In this document: in pieces, positions 25,761-37,600 of the stretch
Layout of the letters: every line of letters starts with the position of its first letter
How positions within the stretch are numbered: position 1 is the stretch's first letter
Origin: Caprimulgus europaeus
Taxonomy: Eukaryota; Chordata; Aves; Caprimulgiformes; Caprimulgidae
DNA length: 64,000 bases
Direction of reading: 5' to 3'
NCBI GenBank assembly: GCA_907165065.1
Contig: OU015541.1
Span: 4,526,001 to 4,590,000, forward strand
Program-made: the position numbers and the translations under genes
Notes under the pieces: generated by a model
What the model was told of the DNA's origin: nothing
The model's input: only the letters and a program-made list of their open reading frames with translations
The model's database searches: none

Positions 25761-27125
25761 CTTTTTAAAAAACAATCAAAAAGGTCACTTCATACTTTGT
25801 TTTTCTTTAGTTTTGCATTTAGGAGGATTGTTCTTTATTCCTTCCATTCTTCTATTGATCTGAAGGGAAAGGAGGCACAGAAGGAAAAAGACAAATAGGC
25901 TGCATTTGTCCCTTCCCTTCTGTCATTTGTTTCATGGGTAAGTGAGTAGAAATGAAGACAACATGTTCCATGCCGAATATTGAGAACGTAGAATATGGCC
26001 TCTAGCTAGAGCACAAATAATTTCTATGCATGATGAATCCTTTCAATAACTAGAGCCCTGCTAATACAGGATCAAATCACAGTCATTAGCTCTTGGCACT
26101 GTTCTTAAAAAGATGATGTAGAAATCCGAACAGCATCCAGCCATAGTCCAGTATCACACACATGAGCCAGTACTTAAGTCAGTAATTTACTTTTCCCATC
26201 AATATACTGGTATAATTAGAAAAAAAGCCATCTGATAGGATAAACTCCTCTAATAGCAAAAGATTGCTTAAGAAAATGATGGATTCTGAAATAAGGAGCT
26301 GTGTTACAATTCTATTGATGGAGGAATTGACTCTGGGACTATATCAAACCACGTAGCCTTGTGCGATGAGTGATTTTCTATGGCAGGTAAATTTTGAAAC
26401 AAAACCTTTTTCCCTTTAAACAAAGAATCTTAACTCTTTAATATACAATTTCAAAATGCAGCACACATTACTGAAAGGGATCAGCTTTTACAGTTAAACA
26501 AGCAGGTTCACAAGTGAATCTCTTCTTGCAAACTGTTCTTGTAGTCACATTTAGCTATTTCTTTGCACTTGAAACAGTAAAACCACGCTTACATAGGCAA
26601 AGCTTTGCATATTTTGAACTGCATGACTTTTATAGTAATTCTCATTAAATGACAGCATCAAGAACAGAAAAAAAAAACAGTTTCTCATTGAAGGAGAGCA
26701 AGATCTTTTTATCTGTTTTCTTATCTTATTTTGTCTTTATCCTATGTCTTATACAGTGCTGTTAAAGGTAACTACAGGACAGTGTATTATTTAGAAGCCT
26801 ATCAGGAGTAGACTTGGTAACCTCAAAGCAAGAGGAACGGATACCTTCTACAAGAGACCCTGCTGTGAACCAAGTTCAAAATGTACAAGATTGTCTCATC
26901 ACCAAAGCTTCTTTGAAGTCACTGCAGAACTGACACTGTGCACCAGCTATTCTAGTGCTTCTTATTTTCAGTCAACAGTGCCTTTTGAAACCATAGTAGT
27001 CACAGGAGTCTCACTTACTGCAGCAAATATTCTTTCAAACTGAGTTCAGGCTCTTTGACCATGATCCAGAAGATTTACATAGTCATTTAGAAGCACTTCG
27101 CTTTGCCTCAAACCATCTTTTTCCC

Positions 27126-27146
27126 TTTTTTTTTTTTAAAAAAAAA
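27126..27146. repeat. T12A9 homopolymer junction
   Basis: Twelve T followed directly by nine A, giving a perfect T9A9 palindrome. It is a simple sequence with no sign of a poly(A)-tailed retroposon on either side. Confidence 0.85.
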
Positions 27147-28450
27147 GTATTATCCTGCATAGTTTATAGTTATTTTCCCATTTTAGTTTATAATTCTATT
27201 ATTTTATCTATTGAAAAATTTTGTTGCTAATATTCTGTAATGTGTGAATTAGATATTCTCTTTAAATCCCCAAATGATTATTTTTCCTCAGTTTAAGCAT
27301 ACATGGTATTTTATTTTTAAACAGTACTACCTTTTGGGGGTTTTGGTTTTTATTTGCACTTTCTTTCAGTAACTGTGGATGAGATATTTTACATATCATT
27401 CTTAATGGATTTTTCCACAAAATTAAAACTAGTAATTAGTAAAGAGTTCTACTTAGATGGCTGCTTCTATATTCCCCATGTTGCTGTTCTTTAGGGAACA
27501 GTGCATGGTAAATAGATAGTACCATTTTATGTATGAGGTTCCACAGAGAATTAAACTTCAGTCTGTGTTTCACATTCAGTCCAGATAAGGGATTTTCCCC
27601 ATGTATATATACTTTTTCCAATAAATGCACTAGAATAATTATTGTTTTCATAAATGGTGACACTGCTATTGGATTTGCTAGTTTGATACACCACTCTATT
27701 CAGAGTTTGTCAAATAGAAATGGACTCCATTCCTTACCTAGCTAGGTTGTGGAAAAATGCTGGTTAAAATTCTCTTTAAGCACCAGCTAAGAGTAAGCAT
27801 CTGGCCATGCTGCCCACTGGTGTATGTTGGGAGCCCCCTGATACCACGTTTGTGACCTTTATGGACATCATGGAACGGGCAGTTCTCATTCTGCTTAAAT
27901 CAAAAACAACCTAATAATAAAGACTGGCCTTTTAGATTGTGACAAAAAACCTGCTGACTAAATAATTCCAAAAAACCTTGATGCTTAGCTAAGTCCAGAA
28001 GAGTCAATAACATGAAAAAAATCAAATACTTGAACAAAGAAGGAGACACTACAACTGATCTAGAGTGATTTAGTGCTTTATTTCAAGACAGAACACACTG
28101 CTTTTTAGATCTAGAAAGTAACCTAAAATGTTCAGATTTGACTAGCTCAGACTAAGACAGAGATTATACCCTCCCAGTCCAATATTCAATAAGCAACAGG
28201 AGAGATAAAAGGGTGGTGTGATGGTTAGCTGATAACCTTCCCTGCTGTTCTCTGAATTACATATAAACACAGTCCTGAAGCAGTCTGTATTCAACAGAGC
28301 CAAAAAAGGGGATCAAGTGGGATAATGTTTTCAAGTTGAACCAATACATTCTGCTCCAAACATCTTTTCTGACTTTCTATGCAACCTTGGCTGAAAATAG
28401 AAGTTTGTTTGGAAGTAAATTACCACTAATTTTTATATTTGAAAATATAA

Positions 28451-28497
28451 TGTTTTGGTTTGTTTTGTTTGTTTTGTTTTTGTTTTTGTTTTTTTTA
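28451..28497. repeat. (TTTTG)n-like low-complexity tract
   Basis: Units of TTTG, TTTTG and TTTTTG in series. It is a slipped T/G microsatellite of the type frequent in bird introns. Confidence 0.85.
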
Positions 28498-30089
28498 ATG
28501 CCTTGACTTTTCCCTCATCTAAAAAAAAGCAGCATCAACTTTTTCTTAAAAACTTAATGGTTACCAACAGCAAAGTATTCAACTGAAATAAAATAGAGTA
28601 TGTTCTAGGAGGCAAGATTCTTGTTCAAATCTCTTCAGAGAAGAGAGACACCATCCACATCTGAGTAACTCAGTTTTAGATATTTTTCAACCGTGACACT
28701 AATTTGAATCTGTGTAACAAAGAACTGAACCACTGTTTCTCTAGAACTCGGGCATTTCTCCTCAGTGGTCTTATCTGTCCTTCCATGCTGTTTCCAGCCA
28801 CTATTACCTGCAGACATATCCAACAGCAACACCAGCAGCGATCACTACAGCTGGCAGGACTCAAGAATTTTTGTTTATATTAGGTAGAAGAAGGTCTGAA
28901 GAAGGAATCAGTTTATCTTCCAGGTGCATAAGCAGAATACTTTAAAGAAATCTCTTCTTATTATACTTGTCTTGCTCCTAAATTTACAAACAACTGGACA
29001 TCATTGTTGACAGCCATTTAATACATCTGAGCCTTTTCTTTTGTAGTTCTAATACAGAAAGTGTAACAACACAAGAGGATTCTAACCAACAGAAGGGAAT
29101 TACAGTGCCTCTAGGCAGCTTATTGCATGCTTGTGTCTCATGACACAGCATTTCAAAAAATAAAACTAGGTATTTATTTAGGAACATCGGATACTGTTCT
29201 GGAAAACACCTTAGTGATCACTGTATCTAGCTCTCTTCTGTTGCAAGCTACCATATTTTACACATTCCCTCCTAAAAACTAGTATTAATTTCCTATAATG
29301 TAATATGAAGATCAAAATTAGAACAATATTTTCATTTTCTATTCAGTCAATTTGTCTCATCTAAAAGAAAAATCACAGCTTGAGCAGTGTAATCTCAGCA
29401 AAAAGTAAACCTCAGTTTATTAGGTATCAGGACTTCCTAGTAGGCCATTTGACTGAATTAAGCTCATATTTCCTTTTTTGTGACAATTCATATAAGGACA
29501 TTAAAGGTCATGTTCCTTCATTTCTGTCACTTTATGCCATCAATATAATGAAGTAATGCAACAGAAAATTTAATAAATGCTACAGAATTTTTAAAAATCA
29601 GACTAGGTGGCTGCTTTTCATACATTCATACAGTTCCTTTTATGATTTCATCTAACACTTTACATTCTTAACAGGAAAAAACAGGTGTCTTGAATATAAT
29701 AGGTAATAAGTTGAGGATGCAAGTCTGGGGAGGAGAAGTAGCTTAAATTCCAGTCACACCATGCCTATAATCATAGCAATAGCACCATGCATGCATTCAT
29801 TAAGGAAACATTCAGTTACCCTCTTTGCAATCAGGTTTAAAATGATTTAGCTCAACACTCTATCCCCAAAAGCATACATCTGTACTAAAATAAGAAATAA
29901 ATAATTTAAAGGTATAAATGTTTATTGAAAACATTTACATCTGACTCAATCAAGTGCTTAGTTGTATACTTTTCAGTACGACTATTTTAATTCTATGTTG
30001 TTCTTTAGTTTTTAAATGAGAAATTCACATTCCATTTTTCAACCAAAGCACCTTTGTGTTTCCCCCACTTTCTGGCAGATAGTCCCAAC

Positions 30090-30240
30090 CTAGTTGCTAG
30101 AAGATGACTTGGAGTGTCCCACTGGAAACACAAATTGATGGTATAAGCCAATTGCAAACCCATCATTTACGTTAATAGTTGTGAAAAACCAACCTGGAGA
30201 ATTAACTGCCACACAGCGGCATAACGTGTGCTCCCCTTGT
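30090..30240 (-). CDS. Weak candidate exon, possibly Ig-like end
   Basis: A pyrimidine-rich acceptor (cttgctgctttctcag, AG at 30,242-30,241) opens a minus-strand frame beginning Gln-Gly-Glu-His-Thr-Leu and continuing CRCVAVNSPG. The frame runs to a stop at 30,090. Alternatively the exon could end at CCAG|gttggt (GT at 30,193-30,192), giving 47 bp that split a Gly codon. The string C-V-A-V-N-S-P-G fits the Cys-x-Ala-x-Asn-x-x-Gly end of an I-set immunoglobulin domain, and such exons often end in a split Gly codon. Against this, the Tyr two residues before the Cys is replaced by Cys, and the Asp-x-Gly before it is missing. It may be a degenerate exon or chance. Confidence 0.18.
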
Positions 30241-31284
30241 CTGAGAAAGCAGCAAGTACTCGGGAGAAGGAAATAAGATAATATTTTTATGTGGTTGCAG
30301 ACTAAGTTATGGCTCTTTTCCACAGGTTTACTAGGGTGTCAGAGATTCCCATTTTGTAATTTCTTCATATAAAGCAATTGGCACAAGCACCCTTAATCTC
30401 TCCTTGTTTATCTCCTGTATCACAGCCCTGCCCATCTCCGGACCCTACACTGATCTGAGCTGTTTCACATCATGCATATCCAGTTGTAATGCATGTTTCA
30501 GTTAAATCCAGAATAACACAACACAAATGGAAATACTCTATATTACTCTGATCTATGTATTAATAGCATCTCTAACAGCTGTCAAGGGAGGTGATCTCCT
30601 GAAAAAGCAGGACAGATCTTACACACTCTTTTGCATATGTGTAACCTTTATTAATGCAAATCTTCCTAAGAAGTCAGTATTTCTATTACAAAGCCAGCAA
30701 ATACTCACATGCGAAGTTTTACAGTACTGAACCCACTAAAAAAAAAATTCAATGATGCGGAACCATCAAGCTGTGTTAGACTTATATCTCAAAATGTTTT
30801 TAATCCATTAGCTCAGCAATAAGGCTTCCACTGCATGCTGACCATTCATCCAATGCAATCCTTGAGAGAAAGGACCAAGTCAAACATGTTCCTTACACTC
30901 TGTTTTTAAAGGAATATATGTATATGTAAACTGCATGTAGTTTTGGACCTGTAGAAATAATCAGGAGTAGCTCATTGGACAGTCATTTTCCACAGGGAAT
31001 CTCACACAATGAAAGGAAAGAACCTTGAATAATTTACATTAAAATCTGCTTGATTTACAACCTTCTGTTCTCCCCTATCACTGTGGGAGACAGTGTATGG
31101 GAATGAATCCTCACAGTAAATCTGTTTTTAACAAAAGAAAAAAGTTACCAAGCTCCAAAAACTGGCCAGGCCAACTTAAATAGCCCTGATAACTAGATAT
31201 CTAAATCCCAGACACTCCAAGAAAGAAAACAAAGACAGAGCTCTTCCAATAGCCATTTTAAACTCTACAGACTGGCTATTCCTC
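30241..31284. other. Non-coding stretch, no gene recognised
   Basis: AT-rich DNA between the weak exon candidate and old repeat copy B. The plus-strand frame at 30,527-30,730 has no recognisable content. Confidence 0.5.
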
Positions 31285-31690
31285 TCCGAGTTACCACAGG
31301 GCTGTAATGTATCTGGGCCCCATTGTCAGGTGCTGTGCAAACAGAGAACAAAGAGGCTCCCAGGCCAAGGATCTTGCAACCAAAGTACAAAACAGAAAAA
31401 AAAAAAAAGATGGATACAAAAGACTAGAGTCCAAGGAAACAAAACCACAAAACCAGCATTAGCGAGAGCAGGAGACTCAGCACTGCAGCAAGCCTTGCTA
31501 TTGTCAAATTTCATGTAGCAAAGCAGAGTCTGAAGGAGAGGAGAGGAGGAGGAGAGGAATGCATCTTTCCAGGTGTTTACAAGGAGCCTTTGTCAAGCAC
31601 AAGAGCAGTACAGAAGAAAGCACAGAGCCAGTCTGCTTCAACACCTCATGCTGAGCTCATGGATGCTGGTTATCACTGGCCACTGTTCGA
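31285..31690 (+). repeat. Old interspersed amniote repeat, copy B
   Basis: Begins GGGCCCCATTGTCAGGTGCT then GTGCAAACAGAGAACAAAGA, which is close to a widespread repeat start I recall from turtles and crocodilians (a CCATTGTGCTAGG-type start, then GCTGTACAAACACAGAACAAA). It continues with GATGGATACA, CCAAGGAAAC, GACTCAGCACTGCAGCA, GCTATTGTCAA, a purine-rich stretch, GTGTTTACAAGGAGC and AGAAAGCACA. It lies in the same orientation as copy A (14.9 kb) and shares landmarks with it, but keeps the 5' end better. Two short overlapping frames here on opposite strands are artefacts. Confidence 0.6.
31531..31559. repeat. GA-rich purine tract
   Basis: GGAGA and GGA units in series, lying inside old repeat copy B. 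It may be a local expansion of a purine-rich part of that element. Confidence 0.75.
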
Positions 31691-34600
31691 AACCCTGTGT
31701 CTGAAAACTTCCACCAGTTCTGAAGGCAAACACAAACTCTTACACAGGCAAAACCAACATTGAACAAGCAAAGCATTTGCTGGAAGACAGAATGAGTAAA
31801 AGCTGAGCAAGACCCTCAGGTGGTATAGCCTGACTTTTAGAAAAGATCCCTTTTTAAGGAATTTGGGGACATTTAATGCAAATTTGGCTCTGTTGAAAAA
31901 ACAACCTCAGTTTAGGTTCTTAAAATCCTACAGTTTAGCAGGAAATGAATTATTGAATATTCATTATCTTCCTGAATTGGAATAAGTGTTGGAAAATGAA
32001 AAATCAGGAGATGTCAGAAACAGGGAAAACAGCCAGACTTCCTCTGTGCAAAACATATGTGCTAGATTTGTTGAAAAATGAGGAGAAAAAAGTTCTTCAG
32101 ATTACAGCACATAGGTAAGCTCTTTACAAATACAAAACTCACGCCGAGATCTTTGCCTTTCCTGCAGTCTATTCTTTGAGATCAACTCAGGCATTAATTA
32201 CATAAATGACCCTGCCGCTAACAGCCGTGTGCAGAACACGGGGGACAGAGATCATCCTCCATTTAAGAAGACAGGAATCTGGCTTTCAGGAAGCTTCTGT
32301 CTGCAGTCAGCTGTTGACAGTGGTTACTATTGGATGTACACAGCAATTTTTTTACACTGCATAAGCATTAAATGAAGATATCTGCTGTTTATGGGGATAA
32401 ACAATACAGACAATAAAACCACAAACATAAGAAAATTGTTTGTTCTACCTGAAGAGGCAGCTTCTGAAGGTGTCCAGCCTGAGAGACTGGAAAGGTCCTA
32501 CCTCCCCTTCAACAGGAGGTTCATACTACTGTTGTGGGGGTTTTTTTAAACCTATCCTACAAACCAAATTCTTAAGGCTTAACTGCCAAAGATCACCTTT
32601 GGAAAGGATGTTTATTCAATCCCCTCTTCAACCACAAAGGCACCAAAAACAAAAATAAAATGAACTGTTGAAGGGAAGAAATACAGTTGTGTGGTGCTGG
32701 GGAGGCTGAGATTTTTTTCTGTTTTTAAAGTACTTTGAAATCTGTTATTAAAAAGCTGCATCCAAATACTAGATATCGTTAATACGGATATAGTAGTGGT
32801 CTTGTATTTGTTGTTATGGTGTCTTTCAAAGGAATATGCAGTTCCCAATTTTAAAGTCTGTTGATATTTTTCATGCAGACTAACAAATTTCATTTAAGGG
32901 CTCTTGAATGAAACAAGAATCTCCCATGATATGTTCTGCACAGTGTTCCTTATATAAAGACAGACAAATGAACTGAGAATAATCTGCACTACTTCACCAG
33001 AATTGTAGGTGCATAGGACCAGCATTCAGAAATGGCCTTCACATCCAAAAAGTACATAACTTACACTAAGGTATCCCATAATTTTGTATTACAGCTTTAA
33101 ATTAAGGTATTTATGAGAGAAAAGAGACTGGCATTCTGTATTTCTTATGGAATTAATTATTTTATGCATTATAATTATTCTGATTCAAGGACTGAGTTCT
33201 GGAATAGCCCCTCTCCCTTCCTTGGGCATTCTGATTATCTGTAGGAAAAATAACATGGGTGTTTTAAAGGAGATATATTTAGGTTCTGCTAAAATACCAT
33301 GACAACCTTCAGAATTATTCACTTTCAAAGCTTTTCCAGAATAATGTGTAAAGAAACATCAAATATTTCATACTATTATGGCAGAAAATGAAAAGTGTTC
33401 CATTTCATGCTTAATTTATTTTGTAATTATAAATCTGTTGGTAAACAGTGCCATAATAGGCTTTGCTTTGTGCCTGTTTACGCTTTTGAACTATTGGAGT
33501 TTTAATATGTTTTCAATAAAAACAATGTGATAATAGCTGTTCTTGGAATGACTGGCTAGATGGGTTCATCCCAAAGTAAATTTTAGCATTCATCACATAC
33601 ACCTGCTAGTAAGAGACATTTTTAAAAAAATAGATACAGTCTGTCAATTTTAAGTGAAGAACAGAAGTAACCATTTATAACTAGAACAATTTAATGTTAA
33701 TTCTACCATTACAATAGTCTTTTCAGAAAAATCAGGAAGACAGTTTTTAATTAAAGACACTTTTTGTATGAAAATGTTAACCTAGCACATATGTGACATC
33801 TCCCAAAAGCCATGTTCTCACATTATACCATACTGATGTACCCCTGAAAATAAGAGTTTTGACGTTCTCTTGACATATGAGCGAGTACTTTGGCTTTCTG
33901 TTGCTCTTTTTGGAGCTTCCCAATCACTTAAGATAGTGGAGGTTGGTACTTAAACATTTGTATTTCCAAAATGAAAGAGTGTGAATTCATTGCCAGCCTA
34001 CACTGCATTTTAGAAGAGCATCTTTCATTCTGCTTCACTGTGTCTACTCCTTAAAGCCAGAATAAGCACTGTCTGTACAACTATATGCAAGTCAATCATC
34101 AAAAGAGCCTTCCTACACAAGTATGCAAAATATATGTATAATTAGAAATACATTTTGAAGAATAGCCTCTCTCCTACGAGTCCTCGCTCATGTCTACTTT
34201 CAGTCTTTATTGATCATCATGTCCTCTAACATTTCTGGTCTAGAGTAGTTCTCTGTCTAATTTCACATTTGCTGAGTTGGTAACTTCACCCCCAGCTCCC
34301 ACAGGGGCTTAGAATTTGCAGAACAGACAGGTGTTAGAACTTCTGCACCAGCAGAAACAAGTGTAAATATTTACAAGAGACCAGGGGTTCCATAGGTTGA
34401 TGACAAACAATAGGAAAAACCAGGGGTTTGTACATAAGATAAATAATTCAGTTTATATGGCCTTACATAGAAATTCACCCAGCTTGGCTGAAGAAGAAAG
34501 TTCAAGTAGCCAAGTACTTTCCACCATTAAACAGTTTATCAGCACAACTAACTAAGGTTTTCTACCACTGTACTCTGAGTAAAAAAAGGAAAGCCTACTA

Positions 34601-37600
34601 TGCTGTATTAAACAGAGCAGTTACCCTTTTTGAGAGAGTGATTACGTTATGAATACAAATTGAAAGACCAGTCTAGGTAGGTGTTTATGAAGCAGACTGA
34701 GCCTTGTGGCAATTTCTCACTGAAGTCTATCAAAACTGTGTAATCCTGGAGATATGCTTTTAGTAAGGGAGATAGCAAGCTAGTAGTCACTCAAATAAAT
34801 CAAAACATCAGCTGCATGGAGCAATTCTAACTGCAGATGGGAATTCCCTTATAGCCTTCCCTCTCCCAGCAAATCTGCTCGTAAAAAAAACAACCAGAAA
34901 GTGACTGTGTAATTTTATACTGAAATATATATTTAAAGTAGTCTGTACTAACATGAAGAGAATGCACAGGTGTACAGATAAAGAACCTGAAGTCCAAATT
35001 TGAGAAGCTAAGGTACCTTTAATCTAAACACATTGTCCACAAGTTTTTAAAAAGTCTTATTGTGCTCGAAATATTGCTCTTGATTTTTAACAGAACGTTT
35101 TACAGAAAAGAATTTAACAAGTAATCTTCCCAAGTTTACTTCTTTCTGTAATCACTGTAGGGGTAAACTGCTATATTGTATATTAGTGCCTTTCAACACA
35201 CAAACATCTGGCTTTATCTGTCAAGTTTCAGTACTTATTCTCTACCTTTTGTCAAGTTTTAAAATTGGTTAAGAAAATGCTTTTGTTCTCATTTTGTTTC
35301 TTGGAAGCATTATTATACCTTTTGATGTTGTGACTATGACAAAACTGAAAACTGTATTTTATGCAACCAAGTTCTGTTATTTAGACTAAGGAAAAAAATA
35401 GCTACTTATAAGAACAAAATTATGTATTTTCATGTCATCCTTGTGTAGTGTGGTAAAGACTGAAGTTTGAGGACTTAATTGTTGTTCTAGGATATGATTA
35501 AATGATTTTCATTTACACAATTTACTAACATGATATTAATCTAAATATTATTCCACTTAGAACAATAGAAATAAAAATAATAATTCACATAATTGCAAAA
35601 ATTATTCATGTGGACATTGTTGTACCAAATAATCCTACTAATTTAGATGAGGCCAACATTATTTTAATTTTTGGACTTCATGAGGAAAGTCATCATCATA
35701 AACTCCATAAATTTTCCTTACCAAGAAGTGATTAGCTATTATTCATAATTTATTATTCACCTGAAAAAAGCCTCAAAAAAACAAAACTGTAATTCAGGCA
35801 AAACCTGTAAATAACAGATCATGAAAGCAATAGTGGAACTGAAAAAGGGAAAGGTTTAGAAAGCACAATGGGCAAGTCATTGTTTAAAGTCAGTGATGGT
35901 GAAGCTCCTCTTTTCTTCTGTATTTAATCCCATCCTTCATTAACTGCAACCAGAGCAGTTGTAAGAACAGTTGATGGCATAATTTGCCCACAGAAATAAC
36001 ACACACATTCAGCAGTTATGCCTATAGTTATTTCTCTGCATGTCTATATACAAGCAAAAACAATTAAAGGAAAAAGGCTATTTTACTGGATAATTTATTT
36101 GCAAGAAATCATTCCACTAACTCTTTAAAAAGATATTAAAGTTATTTTAAATCATATACTAATAAAATATGCAAAGAACACACATGCTCTCTCTGTTTAC
36201 ACAGTATTCAGTACACAGGGATCCTGATGCAAGACTAACAGCTTTTACTTTTGTCATTTTTTTTTCCCCTTTGCTCTCTTCATAAAAATAGTTTTACTTC
36301 TAATAATCTTAATGGAATGGTCACTACACTATGGAATTAGCATTAACAAAATATTTCTGTACAGTTATAAGGAAGATTTCTTGGTCTACTATGTTTATCA
36401 CAGTATTTGCAAGAACAGAACCAAGCCTTTTTCAGTGGAATTGTTGGGAATGATTCCAAGAAAAAAAAATCATATCTATAGATATCTACATAATGGCAAA
36501 TTATACCAGTGAGACCACAGGTTTATGATGGACAAATAGTAAGTTGAAGATGACACCAGTAGATTAGGTACTGCAAACCTGAAAGCATTCTTCCCCTGGA
36601 AATGGGAAAATTATGCATCAAGAAAATAGTTTTTATTATCAGTATAACACACCTTCTTAAGATCAAATTTTGGAAACCAATGATCCCTGTGTGGGTCTAC
36701 TTTAATATCCATATTTCAAAGTTTTCTGACTTCAAAGGTATCATCTGGGCATCTAATTGCCAACTTGAGGCTTATGCTGGAGCTACAGAGACTCTAATAT
36801 CTGGAATCTCTAGAGATGACACAAGAGCAAGACAGAAATACACTGGAGCTTCCAGACCTAACGCACACTGATTTGTGGGTGCATGCTCAGAAGATCGTTT
36901 GAAATTATGGAACCAAAAATTCACCCTGTCAACTTGTAAAAATGTTGGGATCAGTAAACCAAAAGCCTACTGTGCCTCTAAAAATTCTAGGATTTCTAAA
37001 ATATGTGTGGTTTTTCCAAGATCTGCAATCCTGATCCCTCAGACAGTTCACTGTTAAATTGAAACCCTATGTTCCATATGCACAAAAATCTTGATGCTTA
37101 AGTTTCTCATTAAACAAAGAGTGAACTATAAATTTCACACTTCTTTGGGCAACACAAACCCCACAAATTGTACCTTACCATAGGACTGTATGGTCAAAAT
37201 GTATCCAATATTTCAATTGGATTGATTAGGAAAGGGCTCTAGGCTTATTTTCCTTGCATCATCCATGTAGAAGGTCATTTAAAAATCCTTCAGGCTGTTC
37301 ATTTTGAATGCTTTTGTCACGAGAAAATAATTTACAAGCTTATGGACTTTGCAGAAATGATAGATCTCTGAAGACTTTTTGAGCAGTGAATCATATACTT
37401 TGCCATCCTCCTCAACACTCTGAATTATTTAGTTTCCCAAGTGAGGCAAATGGTGGTCTTATCTCTACACTGAGGTCAAATGACTTCTGATTGGAGCAGC
37501 GAAAGAAACTTCCACTTTCTAACACATAAGAACACAGTGTAAACCTCATCACTGTACAGGAGCACAGTTCAATCTTAATGTCTTCAGCAGGAATTCTTAA

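Larger units (their letters stand above)
18666..28807. other. Long non-coding stretch, no gene recognised
   Basis: AT-rich DNA with simple tracts, the second dispersed-repeat member at 20.5 kb, a T-run at 23,829-23,844 and a G/T-rich block at 25.67-25.76 kb. Short open frames (60-124 codons) scatter over both strands. The longest, at 25,394-25,768 on the plus strand, runs out into the G/T-rich tract and looks like chance. I see no promoter, exon or named transposable element. Confidence 0.5.

Noticed and set aside
25394-25768. 124-codon plus-strand open frame
   Set aside because: The last third is translated from a G/T-rich simple tract (long Phe runs), and the rest shows no motif.
29200-29270. 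Possible minus-orientation CR1 tail (TGATCACTGTATCTAGCTCT)
   Set aside because: Only one short CR1-like word. The adjoining landmarks (GGTTGGAAGG, CTGCTCAAGC) are absent.
34965-35035. Possible MIR remnant (ACAGATAAAGAACCTGAAGT)
   Set aside because: Only one landmark resembles MIR, and the following core is missing.
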